DNA from: G963704535 sp963704535
Lineage (GTDB): Bacteria > Chloroflexota > Chloroflexia > Chloroflexales > Roseiflexaceae
Direction: 5' to 3'
Assembly (NCBI GenBank): GCA_963704535.1
Contig: OY969916.1
Location: forward strand, 4,774,001 to 4,838,000
DNA: 64,000 bases
Positions 56,740 through 64,000 of the stretch are shown here, one piece after another. Positions within the stretch are counted from its first letter, which is position 1. Each line of letters opens with the position of its first letter. The notes under the pieces were generated by a model. It searched no databases. It worked only from the letters and a program-made list of their open reading frames with translations, and was not told where the DNA came from. The translations under genes and the position numbers were made by a program.

Positions 56740-59700
56740 TTAGCGTCGATCGTCGGTCGGAACAGGAACAGAATGCCCGTCGATCAGGACTGGCGTGCTG
56801 CTGGTTTTCTCGGGAGCGGGCGCGGGCGTCGGCTCCGCGCGCGGCCGGCGGCGGAATAGATTGCCCACCCGCTGCGTGGCCAACTCAAGCAGGCTGTAGG
56901 CGACCGGCACAACCAGCAGCGTCAGCAGCATCGAGGTGATCAGGCCGCCGATCAGCACGATCGAGAGGCCGCGCCGGAACTCGCTGCCCTCGCCGACGCC
57001 GATCGCGACCGGGATGCTTCCGGCCACCAGCGCCAGCGTGGTCATCAGGATCGGTCGCAACCGGATGGCGCCGGCCCGCTCCAGCGCCAGATTCTTCTCC
57101 ATCCCGGCCCGCCGCAGTCGGTTCGTGAAGTCCACCAGCAGAATTGAGTTCTTGGTCACCAGGCCCAGCAACATGATCAAGCCGATCATGCCGGTGATAT
57201 CCAGGTCGATCCCGGTCAGCAGCAGCGCAATGAAGGCGCCGATGAAGCTGAACGGCATGGCTAGCATGATCACCAGCGGCTGGAGGAACGAGCCGAACTG
57301 CGAGGCCAGCACCATATAGACAAACAGCACCGACAGAGCCATCGCGATCCCCAGCGTCTCAAAGCCCTCCTGGGCCTGCTGCTGCTGGCCGATAAATGTG
57401 ATGATTAGATCGCTGGGCAGATTGGCGCGCCTGATCCCCTCTTGGACCTCGGCCTGCACCTCGTTGAGGTTGCGGCCGACGATATTAGCGCCGATCAGGA
57501 CCTGGTTCAGCCGGTCGTAGCGGCGGATCGTCGTCGGGCTGGAGCCGGCCTCGATGCGGATCAGCGAGCTGAGCGGGACGCTGCCGCCGCGAGTCGGCAC
57601 GCTGATGCCGCGCAGCGAGTCGACGCCGGCGCGGTCGCCCGGCTGGAGCCGCACCATCACGTCGACGTCCTCGCCATCCTTGCGGAAGACCGTCGCCCGG
57701 TCGCCGTTGATCAGCGCTCGCACTGAGTTGGCGATGTCGTCATTGGTCACGCCCAGGTCGCCAACCTTGGCCGGGTCAACGTAGAACCGCAGCTCTGGCT
57801 TGCCGGGCCGGAAGGTCGTGTCGATGTCGGCCAGCCCGGCCACGCCCTGCGCCTGACCCTGGAGCTGTTGGAGTATCGGGATCAGCTCCTCCACTGGGCG
57901 GGTGGTCTGGATGCTGATCTGGAGCGGGCGGCCAGTCACCGCCGAGCTGCTGCCAGCGAAGTCCGGCTGGCCAAAGCCAAGGTTGGGCAGGAATGTCAAC
58001 TGCGGGCGCAGCCGGTCCTGGGCTGGCACCGTCAGCTCGCCCTCGTGCAGCTTAACAAAGATGTCGGCGCGCTCAGAGTTGCCGGGGAAGCCGACTGTCA
58101 CCTGCACCGTCTCGACCGCCGGGTCCTGCATCAGGATCGCCTCGGCCTGGCGCGTCAGCCGGTCGGTCTCGGCCAGCGGCGTGCCCGGCGGCAGCTCAAA
58201 GCCCATTGTGAACAGCCCTTGCTCCTGGGCCGGGAAGAACGAGGTCTTCAGCGTGGTGGCGACCAGGCCGCTGGCGCCCAGCACCAGCAGGGCGATACCG
58301 ATCACCGCCACCCGATGCCGAGTCCTGCCCAGGCTCCAGCCAAGCAGCCGGCCATACAACCGCCCCATCAGACCAGGGTCCTCGTTGGCCTCCTCAAGCT
58401 CGTCGGACATCTCGCTGTGCTCGGCGGCCCGCTGCTGATCGACCTTCTTCTGCTTGAAGAAGTAGGCCGAGAGCATCGGCGCCAGCGTGAAGGCCTCGAT
58501 CAACGAGATCGCCATCGCGCACGCGACTGTGATGCCGAACGACTTGAAGATGATCCCGGTGATGCCGGAGGCGAACGTGACCGGCAGGAACACCGAGATG
58601 ATCGTCAGCGTCATCGCCAGCACCGATAGCGAGACCTGCGCCGTACCGCGACTAGACGCGACCCTGGGCGTCTCGCCGCGCTCCATATGGCGGAAGATAT
58701 TCTCGCGCACCACGATCGCGTCGTCGATCACCAGGCCCACCGACAGCGAGAGCGCCATCAGCGTGATCAGGTTGATCGTCAGGCCGAAGAACGACAGCAT
58801 CGCAAAGGTGCCGATCATAATCACCGGCAGGCCAGCGACCGTCACCAGCGTGTTGCGTAGATCGCGGAAGAACAGTAGTACGACCAACATCGCCGCGACC
58901 GAGGCGATCAGCAGCTCCTCGATCGCGCTGTTGGTCAACTCCTTGACGAATGTCGATTGGTCGTTGGGGATGAAGTAGCGCATATCGGGCTGGGCGGCGA
59001 AGATCTGCTCAAGTTGCGCCTTGACGTTGTCGGCGACGGCGACGGTGTTGGTGCCGGACTGTTTGCGGATCGCGATCGTGATCGCATCCTTGCCGTCGAG
59101 CCGGGCGTAGCTGCTCTCCTCGGCCACGCCATCCTCGATCGTCGCGACATCGCCGATACGGTAGGGGGTGCCGGTGAGCTGAATGCGCGCAATGTCCTGC
59201 GGCGTCTGGAGCATACTCGGCGCGCGCAGGCTGATGTCCTGCGCGCCAGCGTTGATCGAGCCGAGGCCCAGGTTGCTATTGGCCGTCTGGAGCGCGCGGG
59301 TGATCTGCACCGGCAGCACCTGCCAGGACTTCAGCTTGTCGAGGTCCATCTGGACATTGATCTGGCGCACCTGGCCACCGTTAACATTGACCGAGCCGAC
59401 GCCCTCGACCCGCTGGAGCTGCGGCACAATGTCATTGTCGACCAGCTTGCGTAGCTCAAGCGGCGTCTTCTCGCCCTCGCTGGAGATCGCCAGCGTCAGG
59501 ATCGGAAAGTCGTTCGGGTCGAACTTGAAGAAAGATGGGTCGCGCACATCACGCGGCAGGGTCGGGCGCACGCCGTTGACCTTCTCGCGGACATCCTGCT
59601 CGGCCCGGTTGACGTCGACCTCGGTCTCGAACTCGACGACGATCTGGGCGATGCCCTCGCTCGAATTCGAGGTGATGTGCTTCACGCCGTTGATCGTGTT

Positions 59701-59946
59701 GAGCGTGTTTTCGATCGGTTTGGCGACCTGGTCGGCCACGCTTTCGGGGCCGGCGCCTGGGTACACCACCGTGACGGCCACGATCGGGATCGAGAAGTCG
59801 GGGAGCAAGTTGACGGGCAGCGTGCTGTAGGACAGCAGACCGATCACGATCGCCAGCAACATCAGCATCGTAATGAAGACCGGCTGGCGGATCGAGGTAT
59901 CGGAGATGACCATGCCGTCGAGTTTATCCCGGTTCGGTTGAGCCAT
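56740..59946 (-). CDS. RND family efflux transporter (HAE1/AcrB-like)
   Basis: 1068 residues, full length. Twelve membrane segments with two large extracytoplasmic loops. TM1 ends in VISDTSIRQPVFITMLML, followed by PDFSIPIVAVTVVYPGAGPE; TM4 has GLVIDDAIVVRENIFRH, with the proton-relay Asp pair. The second half repeats the fold (VKNSILLVDFTNRLRRAGM-like segment before the last helices). It exports drugs or hydrophobic compounds using the proton gradient. ATG 59946 follows AAGGGGG; GTG 59952 is possible. A TetR gene is divergent. Confidence 0.96.
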   Translation of the reverse strand: MAQPNRDKLDGMVISDTSIRQPVFITMLMLLAIVIGLLSYSTLPVNLLPDFSIPIVAVTVVYPGAGPESVADQVAKPIENTLNTINGVKHITSNSSEGIAQIVVEFETEVDVNRAEQDVREKVNGVRPTLPRDVRDPSFFKFDPNDFPILTLAISSEGEKTPLELRKLVDNDIVPQLQRVEGVGSVNVNGGQVRQINVQMDLDKLKSWQVLPVQITRALQTANSNLGLGSINAGAQDISLRAPSMLQTPQDIARIQLTGTPYRIGDVATIEDGVAEESSYARLDGKDAITIAIRKQSGTNTVAVADNVKAQLEQIFAAQPDMRYFIPNDQSTFVKELTNSAIEELLIASVAAMLVVLLFFRDLRNTLVTVAGLPVIMIGTFAMLSFFGLTINLITLMALSLSVGLVIDDAIVVRENIFRHMERGETPRVASSRGTAQVSLSVLAMTLTIISVFLPVTFASGITGIIFKSFGITVACAMAISLIEAFTLAPMLSAYFFKQKKVDQQRAAEHSEMSDELEEANEDPGLMGRLYGRLLGWSLGRTRHRVAVIGIALLVLGASGLVATTLKTSFFPAQEQGLFTMGFELPPGTPLAETDRLTRQAEAILMQDPAVETVQVTVGFPGNSERADIFVKLHEGELTVPAQDRLRPQLTFLPNLGFGQPDFAGSSSAVTGRPLQISIQTTRPVEELIPILQQLQGQAQGVAGLADIDTTFRPGKPELRFYVDPAKVGDLGVTNDDIANSVRALINGDRATVFRKDGEDVDVMVRLQPGDRAGVDSLRGISVPTRGGSVPLSSLIRIEAGSSPTTIRRYDRLNQVLIGANIVGRNLNEVQAEVQEGIRRANLPSDLIITFIGQQQQAQEGFETLGIAMALSVLFVYMVLASQFGSFLQPLVIMLAMPFSFIGAFIALLLTGIDLDITGMIGLIMLLGLVTKNSILLVDFTNRLRRAGMEKNLALERAGAIRLRPILMTTLALVAGSIPVAIGVGEGSEFRRGLSIVLIGGLITSMLLTLLVVPVAYSLLELATQRVGNLFRRRPRAEPTPAPAPEKTSSTPVLIDGHSVPVPTDDRR

Positions 59947-59974
59947 TGGCACCCCCTTATGTGCTACTAAAAGC

Positions 59975-60128
59975 CTATCCGAAATAGGGCGGAGGGGTTT
60001 GGGGAGGGCGCGGCCATCCCCAAAATTCCACCCACCAAGAGACTGTTTGAAAGGGGGAGTTTGAGGGGGAAGCCCCTCAAGAACCCCTTCCTACCACGGA
60101 ACTCCCAGTCCCTAAAAGCTATTCGGAC
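59975..60128. repeat. Compound TIR element with family A core
   Basis: AAAAGCCTATCCGAAATAGG and TAAAAGCTATTCGG flank a region with TTTGGGGAGGGCGCGGCCAT and an inner family A unit (GAGACTGTTTGAAAGGGGGA, core TTTGAGGGGGAAGCCCCTCAAG). It looks like one element nested in another. Confidence 0.75.
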
Positions 60129-60406
60129 GAGCACGAAGCAACGTGATAATGGAACGAGATATTTGATAAAGTAGCAGTACTATGTGCCGCCATTCACAAT
60201 TTAACTATACAGTAAAATTTTGTTACTCGCAAGTAGGACTTTTGGGTGATTTCACGATCACCATAGTTCGTGTATAGTCGAGAGCGGAACGAGGAGGGGC
60301 GCCGCGCTGCGATCAAGCGTACACTACGCCAGGCTCTCTTGCGTTGCCGATGTGATCGCGAAATAGTATCAATGATCATAGTGTCAAGCTCCAAGAGGCT
60401 TAACTG
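60129..60406. promoter_or_regulatory. Divergent regulatory region between TetR and RND genes
   Basis: About 280 bp, AT-rich at 60170-60240. TTCACG and TATAGT, 16 nt apart near 60251-60278 on the plus strand, are a candidate promoter for the regulator. TATCAATGATCATAG at 60367-60381 is a short imperfect palindrome just upstream of the TetR start and might be its operator. Confidence 0.35.
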
Positions 60407-61018
60407 ATGACACCCTCGTTGCGCGAACGGCGCCGGCAGATGCTCCGGGATGAGATTCTTGATGCCGCGCTGGCTCTGCTGACCGAGCGAGGCTACGCCG
60501 CGATGTCCATGGAAGAACTGGCAGGGCGAGCCGGCATCTCAAAGCCGACGCTCTACAACCACTTCACGACCAAGGACGATATCGTCGTGGCGGCGGCGAC
60601 GCGCGGCATGGATCGCGTTATCGCGCTGATCGACGCGGGACCGGGGGGCCAGACGCCGCTTGAGCGCCTAGCAACCTTGTTGCGCACAGTACTCCAGCTC
60701 AGGATCGACGAGGGGACGATCGACATACGCGCCTGGGCACCGGAACTTTTCCAACTGCTCTGCACCCGGCCGGAACTGCTCGAACGGCTAGGCCGCATCG
60801 ATAGGGCGGTTGTATCGCTGGTCGAGGAAGGCATTGCCGACGGCCAGATCAACCCGGATCTCAATCCGTCGGCGGTCATGCGGTCGTACTACGCGCTCAG
60901 CAGTACGCTGACGTTCGCGCCCCCATGGCGGGATGATCAGCTCGATCCGACCGCCGCGATCGAGACGATCGTGGAGCTATTCGTACGCGGTGTCCGGTCT
61001 GACTCCGCCCGCGTGTGA
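60407..61018 (+). CDS. TetR-family transcriptional regulator
   Basis: 203 residues. N-terminal helix-turn-helix: ILDAALALLTERGYAAMSME, ELAGRAGISKPTLYNHFTTK; the C-terminal ligand-binding half is helical and family-divergent (IDIRAWAPELFQLLCTRPEL). AGAGG lies 9 nt before ATG 60407. It is divergent from the RND pump gene and probably represses it until a pump substrate binds. Confidence 0.93.
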   Translation: MTPSLRERRRQMLRDEILDAALALLTERGYAAMSMEELAGRAGISKPTLYNHFTTKDDIVVAAATRGMDRVIALIDAGPGGQTPLERLATLLRTVLQLRIDEGTIDIRAWAPELFQLLCTRPELLERLGRIDRAVVSLVEEGIADGQINPDLNPSAVMRSYYALSSTLTFAPPWRDDQLDPTAAIETIVELFVRGVRSDSARV

Positions 61019-61026
61019 GGGCTAGT

Positions 61027-61058
61027 CTTGGAGATTGGAGATGGGAGATTAGAGATTG
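61027..61058. repeat. GGAGATT heptamers
   Basis: Four degenerate GGAGATT units between the convergent TetR and membrane protein genes. Confidence 0.75.
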
Positions 61059-61091
61059 ATCATGGCGTCCCAATCCCCTTTTTTCCCAGTC

Positions 61092-63599
61092 TTATTTCCC
61101 AATAAGATCTGAGTCCCCTCTTGTCACCGCGATCTCCCGCTCCCAGTAGGCTCCCACATTCCCCGCCGGGTCGGCGAACGGCACGAACCGCGCGCCCACC
61201 GGATCGTACAGACCCACCGCGAAGGTGTAGCGCCCCGGCGGCAGGTCGGCCGGAATCGGCATGTCGCAGGGCACCGGCTCGACGCCCTGGGCCGGCCAAC
61301 GGTCAGGCGGCGCGAAGCCCTCGTCGAAGAAGCGGTCCTGCTTGGCGCGCACCTGCCCACTCGCGTCGAGCAGATTAAGCGAGAGCACTAGGCCGGCGAT
61401 CGGCAGCGGCCCTTTGCCGTACAGGCGGCAGGGCAGCACCGCGCCGACCGCGACCTCGGCGGGCAGTGGCCGGCCGAGGATCTGTGGGCCTTCGACCGCC
61501 CGCTCAGGCATGGGCGGCCCGCTGAGTGGAATCCGTAACTCGCCCCCGCCGGTCGCCACACGCACCGCCACGACTTCCCCAGGCAGCTCGGGCCAGGCCC
61601 ACCCGGTCACGCCGCCCAGCAGGTAGGTCGGCAGCAGCGCCTCGGACGCGACCAAGCGACCATTTGCATACTCCAGCACCACCGGCATACGCCGCCGGCG
61701 CTCGTAAACGTGCTCACGGTCGAGCACCAGCGGCCCGGCGGCCTCAAGCAGCACCCGTGTTTCGCCGGCGGCATCGACCCAGCGCTCGGCCACCAGCGCC
61801 GGTTGCGCCGCGGCCGGCTCGATCGCCAGCAGTACATCCTCGCGATCCGCCGTCTGCGCCAGCACCTGCACGCCCGCTGCCGCTTGCGCCCGCTGCCACC
61901 AGCCGCCCCAGCCACTCATCTCGTAGCGGTGGACGACAACGTAGCGAACGCCGAGCGCCTGGAGTAGCGACACCGCGCGCCGGTCGGGGAAGCCGCCCAA
62001 CACGTCGCGCAGCTCGACGTAGGCTGGCGGGACAATGCTGCTGCCGCTATTGACCAGCGGGCGCCAGTGGAAGGTCGAGTAGTACTCGTAGCGGTACGGT
62101 AGCATCTCGTCGGCGTTGACCAGCGGGTACGCCAGCACTGGGCCGGGCGGTTGCGCGGCCAGCACCTGGTACACCTCCGGCAGTGGCTCCCCCACGATCT
62201 CGTCGGTCCCGCCGATCGGCGGCCCCCAGAAGTCGAGCGCCAGCAGCGCCAGCAGCGCCGCGCCGGCCAGCGGCGCCCACCAACGCGCCCGCCGCAGCGC
62301 AACGATCACGGCGATGCCGTACCCGGCCAGCACCGCCAGCGCGAGTTGGAGCAGCATCCCCCAGCGCGACGGGATGCGCGCGCCCTGGAAGCCCGGCGCG
62401 TGGTCGTAGAGCCAGCGATAGAGCGGCGACGGGAGGCCATCCGGCCCCTCGCCGACGCGGATCGTCGGGCCGAGCGACAATAAGAAGGCCGCCAGCGCGA
62501 TCACGACGTACACTGATATCTCGCCAGCGCCCCGCCGGCGCGCCCACAGCAGGCCGGCGGCGGCGAGCGGCAGCGCCAGCATACCGGGGTAGAGCGAGTG
62601 CTCGGCCGCGCCGGACGTAGCCGACTGGTGGTTGAAGCGCCACAGTGGCCCGCTGAGTTGCATAGGCCGATCGGTCACAAGGTAGTTCTCCAGCCGGGCG
62701 CCGTGGGCGTCGTGGTCAGCGACCGGGCGGCGCAGGTCGAGCGCGCTCCAGGCCCGCACCGTCGGCACGAGGATCGGCAGCGCCAGCAGCAGGCCAAGCA
62801 GCCCACCGGCCGCCAGCAGCGCCGTCCCGCGCCAGGTGAGCCCCCACCTGCGAACCAAAAGCTGCCACAGCAGCACGACCACCAGCGCCAGCGCCAGGTA
62901 CACAGCGTGGTAGAACTCGGCCAGGATCTGCGCGGCCAGCGCCAGACCGATCAGCAGCGCCAAGCCGACCGTCGAGGATGGAGGAGGGAGGAGGGAGGAG
63001 GGCTCAGTTCTCAGTTCTTTGTTCTCTGTTCTCTGTTCTTTGTTCTTTGTTCTCCCGTCGAGCTGCCACAGCCGGTGCAGCCCCCACAGCACCAGCGGAG
63101 TCCAGTAGCCGCTGAGCAGGTTCAGGTGGTAGATATGCGCCTGGCGTACGGGGGCGAAGGCGTACAGCAGACCCGCCGCCAGCGCGGCCCAGCGGCTGCC
63201 GGTCAGGTACTGGACGAGCAGCGCCGTGAACGCGCCGGCCAGCACAAAGCTCAACAGCACGCCGGCGTTGTAGGTCAGCACCTGGTTGCCGGTCAGGGCA
63301 TAAACTGGGGCGGTGAGCAGGGCGTTGGTGTAGGTCGGCTGGTTCAGCGCCAGCGCCGCATCGTAGGGATAGTTGACGTTGGCCGCGAACAGGCGCGCCG
63401 GATCATGCGCCAGCGCGTGCTGGGTCCAGCGCAATGTCCAGAGCTGGTGGATCGGATCGCCGCGGTGCATCACGACCTGGCCGGCGCGCAGCGGGTAGGG
63501 CCACAGCAGCCAGAGCGTCAGCAGCGTGTAGAATAGGAGCACGAGGGCCGGCCACGCCAGGCGCCCCCAGGCCCTCGCATGATCCCAAATTACGCGCAT
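61092..63599 (-). CDS. Large polytopic membrane protein, glycosyltransferase-C-like
   Basis: 835 residues. Roughly ten to twelve membrane segments occupy residues 14-480 and a soluble beta-rich part fills the C-terminal third. MHRGDPIHQLWTLRWTQHAL and NYPYDAALALNQPTYTNALL after the first helix resemble the first loop of GT-C fold lipid-sugar transferases. The family is known mainly from uncharacterised Chloroflexota proteins. Residues about 181-205 (KNKEQRTENKELRTE) are translated AGAACAA heptamers in a cytoplasmic loop. It starts 10 nt after the isomerase gene, so the two are probably co-transcribed. Confidence 0.7.
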   Translation of the reverse strand: MRVIWDHARAWGRLAWPALVLLFYTLLTLWLLWPYPLRAGQVVMHRGDPIHQLWTLRWTQHALAHDPARLFAANVNYPYDAALALNQPTYTNALLTAPVYALTGNQVLTYNAGVLLSFVLAGAFTALLVQYLTGSRWAALAAGLLYAFAPVRQAHIYHLNLLSGYWTPLVLWGLHRLWQLDGRTKNKEQRTENKELRTEPSSLLPPPSSTVGLALLIGLALAAQILAEFYHAVYLALALVVVLLWQLLVRRWGLTWRGTALLAAGGLLGLLLALPILVPTVRAWSALDLRRPVADHDAHGARLENYLVTDRPMQLSGPLWRFNHQSATSGAAEHSLYPGMLALPLAAAGLLWARRRGAGEISVYVVIALAAFLLSLGPTIRVGEGPDGLPSPLYRWLYDHAPGFQGARIPSRWGMLLQLALAVLAGYGIAVIVALRRARWWAPLAGAALLALLALDFWGPPIGGTDEIVGEPLPEVYQVLAAQPPGPVLAYPLVNADEMLPYRYEYYSTFHWRPLVNSGSSIVPPAYVELRDVLGGFPDRRAVSLLQALGVRYVVVHRYEMSGWGGWWQRAQAAAGVQVLAQTADREDVLLAIEPAAAQPALVAERWVDAAGETRVLLEAAGPLVLDREHVYERRRRMPVVLEYANGRLVASEALLPTYLLGGVTGWAWPELPGEVVAVRVATGGGELRIPLSGPPMPERAVEGPQILGRPLPAEVAVGAVLPCRLYGKGPLPIAGLVLSLNLLDASGQVRAKQDRFFDEGFAPPDRWPAQGVEPVPCDMPIPADLPPGRYTFAVGLYDPVGARFVPFADPAGNVGAYWEREIAVTRGDSDLIGK
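62986..63058. repeat. TTGTTCT heptamers in frame in the membrane protein gene
   Basis: GTTCTTTGTTCTCTGTTCTC-type tandem units; on the minus strand they read NKEQRTENKELRTE. Same family and same reading frame as 21419-21452. Confidence 0.9.
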
Positions 63600-63609
63600 C
63601 AGACGCTAT

Positions 63610-64000
63610 CTACGACCGCCCCAGCGAGCGCAGGTACGCCAGGCTCATCCCAACGCTCTCCAGCGGCGGGCGCTCGCAGCGGTCCTGCTCGACGATCAGC
63701 CACTCGACGCCGGCCGCGTCGCAGGCCTCCAGGATGGCCGGGAAATTGAGCGTACCGTGGCCAACCTCGGCGAAGGTTCGGTCGGTGCTCAGGTCCTTGA
63801 GATGGACCAGCGGCAAACTGCCGGCCATGCCGCGGATCACATCGACCGGGTCGAAGCCGGCGAACGCGGCCCAATACACATCCAGCTCGGCCTTGACCAG
63901 CGCAGGGTCGGACTCCTCGAACAGGATCGCCAGCCCGGTCGCGTCGCCAAAGCGCTGGAACTCGAAATCGTGGTTGTGATAGCAGAGCTGGAGTCCATTG
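63610..64000 (-). CDS. Sugar phosphate isomerase/epimerase, C-terminal part
   Basis: The frame is open at the right edge; 129 codons are visible to the stop at 63610. CYHNHDFEFQRFG, KAELDVYWAAFAG, LPLVHLKDLS and VEWLIVEQDRCERPPLES match the xylose-isomerase-like TIM barrel family (IolE/IolI-like), with metal-binding His, Asp, His and Glu/Asp positions. It probably interconverts keto and aldo sugars or inositol derivatives. The N-terminal half lies outside the window. Confidence 0.88.
   Translation of the reverse strand, partial: NGLQLCYHNHDFEFQRFGDATGLAILFEESDPALVKAELDVYWAAFAGFDPVDVIRGMAGSLPLVHLKDLSTDRTFAEVGHGTLNFPAILEACDAAGVEWLIVEQDRCERPPLESVGMSLAYLRSLGRS

Overview
The window is high-GC bacterial DNA, most likely from a filamentous member of the Chloroflexota (Chloroflexia). 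I infer this from the gene set: SpoVS next to RNase Y, T-box leaders on aminoacyl-tRNA synthetase genes, Thr/Pro-rich secreted proteins, an RsbR-like GAF-PAS-STAS protein, paired DUF4013-type membrane proteins and a CtaA haem A synthase. No rRNA or tRNA gene is visible, so the taxonomy is an inference.

Layout. 1-4592 (minus) is the end of an exopolysaccharide locus: a membrane protein with a degenerate GGDEF-like domain, a priming sugar transferase, a Wzz/BY-kinase fusion, and a nucleotidyltransferase/P-loop kinase fusion running off the left edge. 5442-14272 holds typA, phoU, an isoaspartyl peptidase/asparaginase, a CDP-alcohol phosphatidyltransferase, two DUF4013 proteins, cinA, a YtxH-like protein, an internally deleted thrS remnant and a membrane-anchored protein; a threonine T-box lies upstream of the last two at 14671-15008. 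15401-24388 (plus) is cvpA-mutS2, two LysM proteins, a frameshifted valS and a MOSC protein. 24463-32104 has a stalked secreted propeller protein, an LCP ligase, murJ, a receiver protein and an RsbR-like sensor. 32497-35574 is a second, archaeal/rickettsial-type ValRS under a valine T-box. 35773-40830 has rny-spoVS, an L,D-transpeptidase and small membrane proteins. 41073-50554 (minus) runs HlyD, MacB-type ATPase and permease, DUF5666-like lipoprotein, ECF sigma factor, VapBC, response regulator and histidine kinase. 51028-54127 has ctaA, a Uma2 protein and a thiolase. 54259-61018 is an RND efflux pump with a frameshifted adaptor lipoprotein and a divergent TetR regulator. The right end has a large membrane protein and a truncated sugar-phosphate isomerase.

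The most unusual aspect is the density of small repeats. (A) TIR-bearing hairpin elements with the core GAGGGGGC/GCCCCCTC occur at about seventeen loci, some in tandem, and supply the stop codons of murJ and cinA. (B) A longer element ends in a large, nearly perfect palindrome whose stem covaries between three copies. (C) Several families of 7-bp tandem repeats, often arranged as hairpins, sit between genes and inside genes in frame: mutS2 and the second valS carry the same inserted peptide, and another recurrent peptide occurs in the first valS, a GNAT protein and a membrane protein. Both T-box leaders carry the same heptamer family between stem I and the antiterminator. Together these suggest short palindromic elements that tolerate or favour insertion into open reading frames and structured RNAs.
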